DNA of 64,000 nucleotides, from NCBI RefSeq assembly GCF_002288635.1, contig NZ_NRSW01000001.1:1955671-2019670 (forward strand), in the 5' to 3' direction. The notes under the pieces are model-generated. The model had not been told where the DNA came from, searched no databases, and worked only from the letters and a program-made list of their open reading frames with translations. This DNA is from Mucilaginibacter sp. MD40 (lineage in GTDB: Bacteria > Bacteroidota > Bacteroidia > Sphingobacteriales > Sphingobacteriaceae). The translations under genes were made by a program, and so were the position numbers. Below are positions 1 to 7,998 of the stretch, one piece after another (the first letter of the stretch is position 1; each line of letters begins with the position of its first letter).

Positions 1-935
1 ACATTGATCTTATTGGTAATTACATTGAGCATCACCTGCTGTCTGACGCCGAAAAGGGTTTTAACCAAACGGTGCTATACGGTAAAGATACGGACATCAT
101 GACCGCTATTAACGCTGCCAAGCGGTACCCTATGATGAGCGACTACCAGGTAGTAATAGTGAAAGAAGCCCAGGATATGAAGTGGGGACGGGATGATGAT
201 GACAAGAAGGGTATTAACCCAGTGCTGGCCTATCTGGAAAACCCGCTACAGAGCACCATTTTGGTGTTTTGTTACAAGTACGGGAAGTTTGATAAGCGTA
301 AAAAAACTTACAAGGCCATTGATAAGCATGGGCTGATATTTGAATCAACCGCTTTATATGACAATAAGATACCCGGTTGGATAGAAGCTTACATCACCGA
401 AAAAAAATACCGAATAAGCCAGCAGGCGAGCGCTATGCTGGCCGAATATCTGGGCAATGATTTATCAAAAATTGCTAATGAACTGGATAAACTGATGCTC
501 AATATAGCCCAGGGGCAGGAAATATCCCTGAAAGATATACAGGACAATATTGGCATCAGCAAGGAATATAACGTGTTTGAGCTACAGGCCGCCCTGGTGA
601 AAAAGGATGCTTACAAGGTTAACCAGATAGTGAACTATTTTGAAGCGAACCCCAAAGCCAACCCTATAGTATTGGTTTTAGGCAACCTCAATAACTTTTT
701 CAGTAAGGTGCTGGCTTATCATTACGTAAAAGATAAATCAAATGCCGCCCGTGAACTGGGAGTAAATCCCTATTTTCTGAAAGACTATGAACAGGCAGCG
801 CGTGGCTATAACCTGGGCAAAGTATTCCAGGTGATCAGTTACCTGCGTGAGTACGATCTAAAAAGCAAAGGTGTTGATTCCAACACCGATCATGGCGGTT
901 TAATGCGTGAACTAATGTTTAAAATAATACATTGA
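1..935 (+). CDS. holA: DNA polymerase III subunit delta (5' partial)
   Basis: The reading frame is open from base 3, so the gene begins before the window and only its C-terminal 310 or so residues are seen. The delta subunit opens the beta clamp inside the clamp-loader complex. The visible part begins inside the N-terminal AAA+-like domain (EKGFNQTVLYGKD, then VVIVKEAQDMK), continues through the helical lid (SAMLAEYLGNDLSKIANELDKL, where the delta signature GNDLSKIANELDKL is clear) and ends with the helical collar domain. The stop codon lies 4 bp from the stop of the convergent ClC gene. The family call is firm. I cannot judge the true start or promoter. Confidence 0.93.
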   Translation, partial: IDLIGNYIEHHLLSDAEKGFNQTVLYGKDTDIMTAINAAKRYPMMSDYQVVIVKEAQDMKWGRDDDDKKGINPVLAYLENPLQSTILVFCYKYGKFDKRKKTYKAIDKHGLIFESTALYDNKIPGWIEAYITEKKYRISQQASAMLAEYLGNDLSKIANELDKLMLNIAQGQEISLKDIQDNIGISKEYNVFELQAALVKKDAYKVNQIVNYFEANPKANPIVLVLGNLNNFFSKVLAYHYVKDKSNAARELGVNPYFLKDYEQAARGYNLGKVFQVISYLREYDLKSKGVDSNTDHGGLMRELMFKIIH

Positions 936-939
936 AACA

Positions 940-2814
940 TTAAACCGTTCGCGATTGTTTATTGAGCCTGATACGACGTTTAAGAAAGATCTTTAATCTC
1001 TCGCGCTTCAGCGAAATATGTGTGCCTTCGGTTTCGGTATCTTCAAAATGCTGCTTGTATGCCGACAAAATATCCGCGTAACCAACTACCCCGGTTATTT
1101 GGTCGTTATTAATTACAGGTAGCAAGTCGGTGTTTTTCCAAGCCATGAGTTCTACCACATTTCTCAACAGATCAGTCTCTCTCAAATAACCGGTATTTGC
1201 ATACATTATCGCTTTTACTGGGGTATGGTCGTTATGCCTTAAGTTAAAAACATCCATCAGTTTTACTACGCCGCTATATTTATTATTTGCATTCAGCAGA
1301 ATAAGTGCGTCATCGTTAACATGGTGTGTGGTAAGCCAATCTTTCAACTCGCCTATACTCATCTCGTCATATAATTTAATATCATATTTACGCATTACCT
1401 GTGTTACCGTAATTCTTTGAAGAATGTCAGGTTCGTATGAATCTGGGGTGATAACACCACGGCGGGCTATCTTTTCTGTCATAATAGTGTTTTCCATCAG
1501 GAAGAACGAAACCAGGTACGATGCCGTGCAAGCCCCTAATAATGGCAGTAGCGCGTGCGATTGCATGGTAGCCTCTAAAGCGAAAGTTACGCTTGTAAGA
1601 TAGGCCCGTGACGCACCCGCGAACATGGCAGACATACCTATCAGCGCACCCATAGGGATATTAATCCCACAATCCGGAAAGAAGTTCAAAATAAGCGCAG
1701 TAGCTATACTGCCTGATGCTCCTCCGATAGTTAAGAGAGGTGCAAGTGTACCACCGGATGTGCCGCTGCCCAGCGCTATTGCCCATGACAGAAACTTGAA
1801 AAAGCAAAGTGCCAATACAAGAGATAAGGGTAAATTACCGGAGAGTAAGCCTGTGATATTATCATAACCAACCCCCAATGTATGTGGGTAAAAGTATCCA
1901 ACCAAACCTACTGCTAAACCGCCTATGGCCGGCCACAGCGTCCAATGGATGGGGAGTTTTTCAAACCAATCCTCAATTACATAAACAGCTTTGGTCAGAG
2001 CCAGTGAAAGGAAACCTATTAGTAAACCTATAAAACTATAAATAGCCAGTGCCTGGTTATTTGGTACGCTTAGTGCCGGCATTTCAAATACCGGCCCGGC
2101 CTCAAATAATAAATGGTGGCCCGCCGCCCCGGTAATACAGGCGAGTGCTACGGGCAGTATGGCCTTTGGCGAAAACTCGAACAGCAGAAGTTCAATAGCC
2201 AAAAAAACAGCGGCGATGGGTGTACCAAATATGGCAGACATGCCCGCTGTTGCACCGGCAGCCAATATTACTTTGCGTTCGCTTGAAGTAATTTTAACCA
2301 ACTGGCCAAGTGTAGAACCTAATGCCCCGCCTGTGGCTATGATGGGGCCTTCCGCGCCAAAAGGCCCGCCTGTGCCAATAGCTATGGCAGATGATACAGG
2401 CTTTAAAAAAGTGATAGACGGTTTTATTTTGCTTTGGTTAACGAGTATTTGCTCCATAGCTTCCGGTATGCCGTGCCCTCTTATAGCCTTAGACCCATAC
2501 AGAGCCATTAAGCCAACAACTAAGCCACCTATTGCGGGTATGATAATAACCCATAGGCCCAGGTGGTTGCCGGCCGGACTATGAAACCCTAAATCAAACT
2601 CTCCGAAGAAGGCAATATTAGTTACCAGGTTAATCAATATTACCAAAAACTTGGCTATAAAGCTTATAGTAATAGCAACCACTACCGCGTATAAGCAAAT
2701 GCGCAGCAAACGTGCCTTTAAGTAACGGGTTTTAGGGCCGCGATCATCAGGTTCAGGAAGAGCAGGAGATACAGGTATACCGGTTGAATAATTAAAACCG
2801 TTTAATTTTTTCAT
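940..2814 (-). CDS. ClC-type chloride channel/transporter with C-terminal CBS domains
   Basis: The product is a 624-residue inner-membrane protein that should move chloride, perhaps in exchange for protons. About ten hydrophobic segments fill residues 30-440. The selectivity-filter motifs can be read in order: GHGIPEAM, GTGGPFGAEGPII (the Glu of GAEGP matches the gating glutamate of GREGP in E. coli ClcA), and GTSGGTLAPLL. The last 150 residues look like a pair of CBS domains (ITVTQVMRKY and VKAIMYANTGYLRE), which in this family bind nucleotides and regulate transport. A minus-strand TATTTTTG box at 2847-2854 lies 32 nt before the ATG. It is convergent with holA, 4 bp apart. Whether it is a channel or an antiporter cannot be decided here. 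Confidence 0.93.
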   Translation of the reverse strand: MKKLNGFNYSTGIPVSPALPEPDDRGPKTRYLKARLLRICLYAVVVAITISFIAKFLVILINLVTNIAFFGEFDLGFHSPAGNHLGLWVIIIPAIGGLVVGLMALYGSKAIRGHGIPEAMEQILVNQSKIKPSITFLKPVSSAIAIGTGGPFGAEGPIIATGGALGSTLGQLVKITSSERKVILAAGATAGMSAIFGTPIAAVFLAIELLLFEFSPKAILPVALACITGAAGHHLLFEAGPVFEMPALSVPNNQALAIYSFIGLLIGFLSLALTKAVYVIEDWFEKLPIHWTLWPAIGGLAVGLVGYFYPHTLGVGYDNITGLLSGNLPLSLVLALCFFKFLSWAIALGSGTSGGTLAPLLTIGGASGSIATALILNFFPDCGINIPMGALIGMSAMFAGASRAYLTSVTFALEATMQSHALLPLLGACTASYLVSFFLMENTIMTEKIARRGVITPDSYEPDILQRITVTQVMRKYDIKLYDEMSIGELKDWLTTHHVNDDALILLNANNKYSGVVKLMDVFNLRHNDHTPVKAIMYANTGYLRETDLLRNVVELMAWKNTDLLPVINNDQITGVVGYADILSAYKQHFEDTETEGTHISLKRERLKIFLKRRIRLNKQSRTV

Positions 2815-2883
2815 TGTTTATACAATATTATTTATTCATTTTTGTACAAAAATATTAATAAAATAATTGTTAAAACAATAAAA

Positions 2884-3126
2884 ATGAGAAAAAGTAGCTA
2901 TTGGATGATGATACTCGGAGCAGTTATCATGATCGCCGGATGTTTGATCTTCCGTAATCTAAATCACATTAACGCGGTTGATTCGCACAATTGGACCATC
3001 AACGTTAATGGTATTCTCTCATTTCCGTGGTTAACCTACACCGGCTTCATCATATTTATGGTAGGGGCTTGTTTTTATATCGGTACAATGGAGCAGCGTA
3101 GCCTATATGGTAAGAAACTGTATTAA
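2884..3126 (+). CDS. Small two-span membrane protein, function unknown
   Basis: This is an 80-residue hypothetical protein starting MRKSSYWMMILG. Two hydrophobic segments, about residues 8-22 and 50-66, flank a polar loop (NAVDSHNWTINVNG), which predicts an inner-membrane hairpin. The frame is open upstream to a TTG at 2842, but the ATG at 2884 gives a normal positively charged N-terminus before the first span. It is divergent from the ClC gene, and the shared region carries the palindrome TTTTTGTACAAAAA (2840-2853). It may be co-transcribed with the split DoxX gene 20 bp downstream. I do not recognise a family. Confidence 0.6.
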   Translation: MRKSSYWMMILGAVIMIAGCLIFRNLNHINAVDSHNWTINVNGILSFPWLTYTGFIIFMVGACFYIGTMEQRSLYGKKLY

Positions 3127-3145
3127 GTAATGATGCATAGTGGCT

Positions 3146-3603
3146 ATGAATACGGTAAATAAAACAAGGCCCCGCGGCAGCAAACACCTCCCGGCAGTAG
3201 CAGACGTATTGCGTGTGTTATTCGGTTTTTTTTACTGCTTAAAGGATGTGCTTTCCTGGTTAATCTTAATTATCTTGAAAAACTGCTTGCCGGGCAGGAG
3301 CTCGCGGCTTTGTCAACAACCTTAATTAATGTAATAATGTGTTATGTAGTGCTGGTACATTTATCGGGTGGAGCGCTTGTCATATTAGGATTGTACACCC
3401 GCCTGGCATCGTTATTCCAACTACCCGTAGTTATAGCCGCTTTATTTATTCTAAAAGATCTGCGATCGCCGTTCAATAGCGACTTTTGGGTATCTGTAGT
3501 TGCAGCCTTGTTGTTGATATTATTTGCCATTATTGGGTCGGGAAAGTTTTCTGCGGATGAGTATCTCGCCACCATGAAACAGGATATGGTATCTGATCAA
3601 TAG
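3146..3603 (+). pseudogene. DoxX-like membrane protein gene, split by a -1 frameshift at a T8 run
   Basis: Two overlapping frames together encode one DoxX-type protein. The first frame (ATG 3146) reads NKTRPRGSKHLPAVADVLRVLFGFF and then loses similarity. The second frame, entered at the T run 3226-3233, continues LLLKGCAFLVNLNYLEKLL, then NVIMCYVVLVHLSGGALVILG and the remaining membrane spans to the stop at 3603. Joining the frames needs one extra T, or a -1 slip at codons GGT TTT TTT, giving about 153 residues and four spans, the usual DoxX size. DoxX-family proteins are membrane proteins linked to thiosulfate or quinone chemistry, but function here is unknown. Causes could be sequencing error in the homopolymer, a real inactivating mutation, or frameshifting or slippage that makes full protein. 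Confidence 0.75.
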
Positions 3604-3636
3604 AACTTGTTTCCGGGTATTTTTGCAATTAGTTGT

Positions 3637-4332
3637 ATGAAAGAAAGTCGCGTTGGTTGTAATTTAAAAAGTTGTTACTTATGTACACACTGTGTTAATG
3701 AATGGATACCGGCCATTGCCGCGAACAAAAAGAATTTCTCTGTAAAAAAGAACCAACGGATTTTTAGTGAAGGAGATGCAGTTGCGGGGATGTATTTTGT
3801 TTACTCAGGAAAAGTAAAGGTTCATAAACGCTGGGATGATGATAAGGAGATCATACTGCGTTTTGCAAGTGCCGGTGATATTTTGGGCCATATGGGCCTG
3901 GGCGATGAACCAGTATACCCGGTATCGGCCACTGCTATAGAACCTGTTACAGTGTGCTTTATTGATCTTCAGTTTTTTGAGTCGTCATTAAAGGTGAATC
4001 CCCAGCTTACTTATTCGCTCATGAAGTTTTTTGCCAACCAACTGCAGGACTCAGAGAAACGTATGCGTAACCTGGTACATATGCAGGTAAAAGAACGCAT
4101 AGCATTGGCCATATTAACGCTTAAAAAGCAATTCGGAACCACCTCAGCGGGCGCCATTGATATTGAACTTACCCGGCAAGACCTATCGTCATTCGCGGCG
4201 GTATCTTACGAAACGCTCTTTAAAGTGACGAATGAATTCATTCAAAACAAACTTATATCAGTGACCGGTAAAAGCATAGCCGTGTTAAACGAGCAGCTTT
4301 TAAACAAGGTAGCTATGGAGCACCTGGTTTAA
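3637..4332 (+). CDS. Crp/Fnr-family transcription regulator with an N-terminal cysteine cluster
   Basis: This 231-residue protein has a cyclic-nucleotide-binding-like beta roll (about residues 30-140, with VKKNQRIFSEGDAVAGMYFVYSGKVKVHK) and a C-terminal winged helix (LTRQDLSSFAAVSYETLFKVTNEF). Right at the N-terminus are four cysteines, C8, C13, C16 and C19, in a CX4CX2CX2C pattern. In Fnr proteins such cysteines can hold an iron-sulfur cluster that senses oxygen or NO; this spacing differs from E. coli Fnr, so redox sensing is an inference. I chose ATG 3637 over an upstream in-frame TTG because a TATTTTTG -7-like box at 3618-3625 precedes it. It sits 34 bp after the DoxX-like gene. Confidence 0.85.
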   Translation: MKESRVGCNLKSCYLCTHCVNEWIPAIAANKKNFSVKKNQRIFSEGDAVAGMYFVYSGKVKVHKRWDDDKEIILRFASAGDILGHMGLGDEPVYPVSATAIEPVTVCFIDLQFFESSLKVNPQLTYSLMKFFANQLQDSEKRMRNLVHMQVKERIALAILTLKKQFGTTSAGAIDIELTRQDLSSFAAVSYETLFKVTNEFIQNKLISVTGKSIAVLNEQLLNKVAMEHLV

Positions 4333-4422
4333 TTTAAATATTACCGGTTTTAATTACCAAGGTTCTTGATAAATTTGCTGTGTTCACAACTGTGATCTTA
4401 AAACACACTTATAGCCGTAAAC

Positions 4423-4830
4423 ATGAACCATTGGTTGGTAAAATCAGAACCGTTTAAATATAGCTGGGAAAAATTTAACCAGGAGGGCCGTACCTTTTGG
4501 GATGGCGTGCGTAATTACCAGGCACGTAATAATCTGCGTGCTATGCAGGTAGGCGACCTGGTGTTGTGGTACCATAGTAACGAGGGAAAAGAGATAGTGG
4601 GTATAGCCAAGGTGGTGAAAGAAGCTTACCAGGACCCTACTACTGACGATACCAACTGGGTAGTGGTTGATCTGGAGCCGGTACAAAGCCTTAAAAAGCC
4701 CGTTACACTGGAGCAAATAAAAGCCGACGAGCAACTGAAAGATATTGGCTTGGTAAGGCAGGGCCGTCTATCGGTAATGTCTGTAAAACGCGAAGAGTTT
4801 GACCATATCCTCCAACTTGCCGGCGAATAA
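4423..4830 (+). CDS. EVE domain-containing protein
   Basis: The 135-residue protein is a single EVE domain from start to end, opening with MNHWLVKSEPFKYSWEKF and followed by FWDGVRNYQARNNLRAMQVGDLVLWYHS. EVE domains are PUA-like folds thought to bind modified bases in DNA or RNA, and stand-alone copies such as this one are common in bacteria. A TAAATTTG -7-like box lies at 4370-4377, leaving a leader of about 40 nt. Its stop is 4 bp from the stop of the convergent macro-domain gene. No neighbour suggests a specific nucleic acid target. Confidence 0.9.
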   Translation: MNHWLVKSEPFKYSWEKFNQEGRTFWDGVRNYQARNNLRAMQVGDLVLWYHSNEGKEIVGIAKVVKEAYQDPTTDDTNWVVVDLEPVQSLKKPVTLEQIKADEQLKDIGLVRQGRLSVMSVKREEFDHILQLAGE

Positions 4831-4834
4831 TATT

Positions 4835-5353
4835 TTAGCCTGTGAGCTTGGTATACAGTTCATAATTGTCGCTATCAAAGCAAACAAATAGTACCTGCTC
4901 AATAGCCGGATTGGCTTGCAAAGCGGCATCAACAGTGTTCACCGCGACTTGTGCCGCCAAAGGCTTAGGAAAATGATATATGCCGGTACTGATATTGGGG
5001 AAAGCGATGGTTTTAACACCGTTTGCTAAAGCCAGCCGCAGGCTGTTTTGGTAACAATTAGCTAACAGGTTTTCTTCGTTATGTTTACCGCCATTCCATA
5101 CCGGCCCAACAGTGTGTATGACAAATTTGGCCGGTAAATTACCTCCGGTAGTGATAACGGCCTCGCCTGTAGGGCAGCTACCCTGCCGGTTGCGTATAGC
5201 AATGCACTCTTCTAAAATTTGCTTGCCGCCTGCCCGGTGTATGGCACCATCAACGCCTCCGCCACCTAATAAACTGCTGTTGGCTGCATTTACTATAGCA
5301 TCAACGCTTAGTTTGGTAATATCGCCCTGTATTACTTTTATCCGCTCATCCAT
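4835..5353 (-). CDS. ymdB: Macro-domain protein, probable O-acetyl-ADP-ribose deacetylase
   Basis: This 172-residue single macro domain binds ADP-ribose and probably removes acyl groups from O-acetyl-ADP-ribose. The diagnostic stretch [26 protein letters not shown] lies near the N-terminus, with the catalytic-loop residues Asn-Ala-Ala-Asn and [10 protein letters not shown], and the second substrate loop [12 protein letters not shown] follows at about residues 115-126. I start at the ATG at 5353 ([12 protein letters not shown]); an in-frame TTG six codons upstream is less likely. Enzyme family is firm; the exact substrate (deacetylation or de-ADP-ribosylation) is inferred from the closest known class. 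Confidence 0.9.
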   Translation of the reverse strand: MDERIKVIQGDITKLSVDAIVNAANSSLLGGGGVDGAIHRAGGKQILEECIAIRNRQGSCPTGEAVITTGGNLPAKFVIHTVGPVWNGGKHNEENLLANCYQNSLRLALANGVKTIAFPNISTGIYHFPKPLAAQVAVNTVDAALQANPAIEQVLFVCFDSDNYELYTKLTG

Positions 5354-5392
5354 AAAAAGATAACCGGACAAGTTTATATGATGTTTGCGGTT

Positions 5393-5917
5393 TTATTTTT
5401 TATCGGCAGCAAAGAATAGCGCTTTTAGTTCGGTAGCGTCATCGGCCTTCATTTTACCCGCCAATACCAGCCTTAACTGGCGGCGGCGAAGAGCTCCGTC
5501 AAAAAGTTCCTGCTCAGCCTCTGTTTCGGGTACTAAAGGCGGCACAGGGATGGCCCGGCCATTCTGATCCAGGGCCACAAAAGTGTAATAAGCATCGTTA
5601 CTTTTTACTTTGGTACCCGATGGTATATTTTCGGCGTATACATCAAGCCTTACTTCAACCGAGGTAGTGAACGCGCGCGAAACACGGGCTTCAATAGTAA
5701 TTACATCGCCCAGTTTTATGGGATGGTGAAAAGAAACATTATCTACAGACGCGGTTACCACAATACGGTTGCAGTGCTTTTGAGCCGAAATAGCCGCCGC
5801 GATATCCATAAAGTGTAACAGCCGCCCACCCATTAAATTGTTAAGCGTATTGGTATCATTGGGTAATACCAGCTCATTCATAATGGTATGTGATTCTTTG
5901 GGCGATTTTCCTTTCAT
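5393..5917 (-). CDS. Acyl-CoA thioesterase, hotdog fold (YciA/ACOT type)
   Basis: A 174-residue hot-dog thioesterase that should hydrolyse acyl-CoA to free acid and CoA in the cytoplasm. The hotdog signature appears as NTLNNLMGGRLLHFMDIAAAI (Asp within HFMD, the usual acidic active-site residue), followed by the strand VTASVDNVSFHHPIKLGDVI. The last 50 residues are a charged helical tail (EAEQELFDGALRRRQLRL). The ATG at 5917 is supported by a minus-strand TATCTTTG box at 5922-5929, only 4 nt upstream, so the mRNA may start at or next to the ATG. It is 39 bp from the macro-domain gene and could be its upstream operon partner. Confidence 0.9.
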   Translation of the reverse strand: MKGKSPKESHTIMNELVLPNDTNTLNNLMGGRLLHFMDIAAAISAQKHCNRIVVTASVDNVSFHHPIKLGDVITIEARVSRAFTTSVEVRLDVYAENIPSGTKVKSNDAYYTFVALDQNGRAIPVPPLVPETEAEQELFDGALRRRQLRLVLAGKMKADDATELKALFFAADKK

Positions 5918-5921
5918 GCCG

Positions 5922-5929
5922 CAAAGATA
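5922..5929 (-). promoter_or_regulatory. -7 box of the thioesterase gene
   Basis: Minus-strand TATCTTTG matches the Bacteroidota -7 consensus TAnnTTTG and ends 4 nt before the ATG at 5917. No convincing TTG -33 element is seen at the right distance. It helps to fix the start codon and suggests a leaderless message. Confidence 0.6.
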
Positions 5930-5965
5930 GGTTTTAAGTAGCAAAAATCTATGCTAACATAGCAA

Positions 5966-7222
5966 CTACTGCTTTACGCTATTCAGCATGCCAAAGCCTA
6001 TCAATTGTTCATAGCGTGAGCCCACCGGCCGGTAGTAAACCAGCATCTGGTATTCGTTCTCGGTTTCAAAATAGTTGCCTTCCAGTAAAGTATCATCCGG
6101 CTTTTTGGTGGCTTTATCTACCCAAATGTACTGGTAATCATATACGCCCTGTTTGAGTTGCAGGCGGGTATACCACCGGCCGCGGTCGTCGTATTGCAGT
6201 TTGCTTCTGTCATCCAGCTGGTAGTCGTTAAACTGCCCAACAATGTATGGCGTACCTTCGGCCTGGCTTTTATTCGCGTGGAGTGTAAAGTATACGTACG
6301 CGTAATCAGCATCGCGGCGGGCGTCGCTACCATCCTGGTTGATGATAAAAAATTTACCATCATTGTCATAATACAAGGTATAATTGGGCAGGTTGCGGCT
6401 GGGGTCGCCCAGTAGCATCACCGTATTAGCCGTATCTTTATAGATCTTTGCTACCCTGTCTGAATTAAGTTTGAGCGTACGGGTATCAAAGTGCCTGAAC
6501 TCGTTACGGCCCGAAAAATCATTAATGCTTACGTCGTTGTAAATAAGTTGCTGGCCACGAATGTAAGTAGGGGCAGTGTTCATAAGCCCGGTTTCGGGGC
6601 GAGCATTTTGCATGACCAATATCCGTATCTCCGTTCTTGGGTTCTGTACCTGTAAACCCGAGCAATCTACCGTGAAATTTACCTTTTGATTTGTAGACCT
6701 TAGCGCGACATTGTTTGATGACTGTACCGTGGCTGATATGGCTGTTTTGCGGGCAACTACATATAAGCGACGGGTAAGCACCATTTTTTGCTGATCGCCG
6801 TCTTCATAAACCCTGAGGATGTAGTTCCCTGAAATTTTTGGAATGATGTTACGGTTGGGAAGCTTTATTTCGTAATGGGTGTATTTTTGATAGGTGGCAC
6901 TTGAATAGGTGTAGTTATCAATACGGTCGTCGGTATAGCTTTCCAGGTATTCGGCAGTGGTGAGGTTAGATGGCTGCCAGTTGGCATCGCAGTGTTGCAG
7001 GGTATAATTAAAAGTGCGAGTGCCACCGCTCAGGTCGTCAAAACCAAGTGTTACGGTTTCGCCGCTTCCCAGGTTAATGATGGGGAATGATGCCGGCTTT
7101 GCTGAATTGTAAAACTCAACGCTTTTTATTTCGTGCCGGTAAACGTTGTTTTGGTAGGGGAGGTTTTGGGCCCGGGCTAACAAACAAAAACAGATCAACA
7201 GGCCGGTTAGCAGACTTTTCAT
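5966..7222 (-). CDS. Type IX secretion system plug protein (DUF5103)
   Basis: The 418-residue product opens with a signal peptide (MKSLLTGLLICFCLLARAQN) and then a beta-rich periplasmic protein. The N-terminal region VYRHEIKSVEFYNSAKPASFP and the stretch FDDLSGGTRTFNYTLQHCDANWQPS match my knowledge of the DUF5103 family, which structural work on the Flavobacterium SprA translocon identified as the plug that seals the outer-membrane pore. The C-terminal third (QGVYDYQYIWVD, EGNYFETENEYQMLVYYRP) is also typical. No other T9SS gene is in the window, so the secretion apparatus must be encoded elsewhere. Start choice is supported by the signal peptide. Confidence 0.85.
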   Translation of the reverse strand: MKSLLTGLLICFCLLARAQNLPYQNNVYRHEIKSVEFYNSAKPASFPIINLGSGETVTLGFDDLSGGTRTFNYTLQHCDANWQPSNLTTAEYLESYTDDRIDNYTYSSATYQKYTHYEIKLPNRNIIPKISGNYILRVYEDGDQQKMVLTRRLYVVARKTAISATVQSSNNVALRSTNQKVNFTVDCSGLQVQNPRTEIRILVMQNARPETGLMNTAPTYIRGQQLIYNDVSINDFSGRNEFRHFDTRTLKLNSDRVAKIYKDTANTVMLLGDPSRNLPNYTLYYDNDGKFFIINQDGSDARRDADYAYVYFTLHANKSQAEGTPYIVGQFNDYQLDDRSKLQYDDRGRWYTRLQLKQGVYDYQYIWVDKATKKPDDTLLEGNYFETENEYQMLVYYRPVGSRYEQLIGFGMLNSVKQ

Positions 7223-7301
7223 TAATGCAAGATAAAAACAAAAACGCCGCGACGCGGAATTTATTTCGATGGAGTAAGTTGAGGATACTTATACTCGAAT
7301 C

Positions 7302-7392
7302 CATGGCATTGCGAGGAGGAACGACGTGGCAATCTTAAAGGACAAGACCACAATACTTATAAGATTGCTACGCTATCGCTCGCAATAACATG
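7302..7392. repeat. Palindromic intergenic repeat, family A copy 1
   Basis: This 91-bp element lies between the T9SS plug gene and the kinase gene. Its ends are imperfect inverted repeats: left CATGGCATTGCGAGG, right CTCGCAATAACATG, and inside them GTGGCAATCTT pairs with AAGATTGCTACG. Two related copies are at 20133-20230 and 26349-26440. It could fold as a long hairpin in RNA or DNA. Its size and terminal repeats resemble REP- or MITE-like elements, and it has no coding capacity. Confidence 0.8.
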
Positions 7393-7402
7393 CTTTTTTA
7401 AA

Positions 7403-7942
7403 TTACAGGCTTTCCATCGCCTCCAACACGCTGTTTATCCGTTCCCCAACTGTAGTGTCGCCTTCTATCTTAAGAACCGGACATTGGAAGCGCTCCAGCC
7501 ATTGCAGGTGTACGTTTAAATTGCGGCCGTTGGTGGTGTTATCGTCATAGCCCTTGGCCCAGTCCCTGAAATCTTTGTAAAGCTGCACCCTTACCGGGTC
7601 GGTAAAAATGTGGTCGCCATAGCGTTCTACTTCACGGGCATCCAGGCGTTGCATGCGTATCTCATGTGGTATCAAAAGAAATACTACCAGGTCAAATTTC
7701 GTAAGCCAGCTATCGTCCCAGCTTACCAATGAGCCGCCAACAATGACATTATCTGCTGCCTCAAAATCGGCAAGCAGCATGGCCTTTCGCTCCACGGGAT
7801 CGCGTTTTTGGGTATACGGTACGGCCGATGGTAGCCAAAAATAGTCGTCGGTATCAAAATAGGGCCAGTCCAAGTGCTGTGCCAACGCCTTTCCCAATGT
7901 AGTTGAGCCCGCGCATGAAGCCCCCATGATATGTATTTTCAT
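7403..7942 (-). CDS. P-loop small-molecule kinase-like protein
   Basis: This 179-residue protein is a P-loop NTPase of adenylate/shikimate kinase type. The Walker A loop is at the N-terminus (MGASCAGSTTLGKALA, a GxxxxGST variant), followed by FDTDDYFWLP, the usual DxD-like position of the substrate site, and a lid region rich in charged residues (RLDAREVERYGDH). The Walker B-like strand is NVIVGGSLVSWDD. Such proteins phosphorylate nucleotides or small metabolites, but I cannot name the substrate. It is separated from ABC-F by a strong terminator and so is a separate unit. Confidence 0.75.
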   Translation of the reverse strand: MKIHIMGASCAGSTTLGKALAQHLDWPYFDTDDYFWLPSAVPYTQKRDPVERKAMLLADFEAADNVIVGGSLVSWDDSWLTKFDLVVFLLIPHEIRMQRLDAREVERYGDHIFTDPVRVQLYKDFRDWAKGYDDNTTNGRNLNVHLQWLERFQCPVLKIEGDTTVGERINSVLEAMESL

Positions 7943-7957
7943 GAATGTATGATAACA

Positions 7958-7989
7958 AAACAGGCGGTTGTGAGTGCAACCGCCTGTTT
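7958..7989 (-). terminator. Rho-independent terminator of the ABC-F gene
   Basis: A perfect 13-bp stem (AAACAGGCGGTTG with its complement) and a 6-nt loop lie just after the ABC-F stop at 7999. On the minus strand it is followed by TTTTGTT, as expected for intrinsic termination. Confidence 0.85.
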
Positions 7990-7998
7990 AAATATAGG

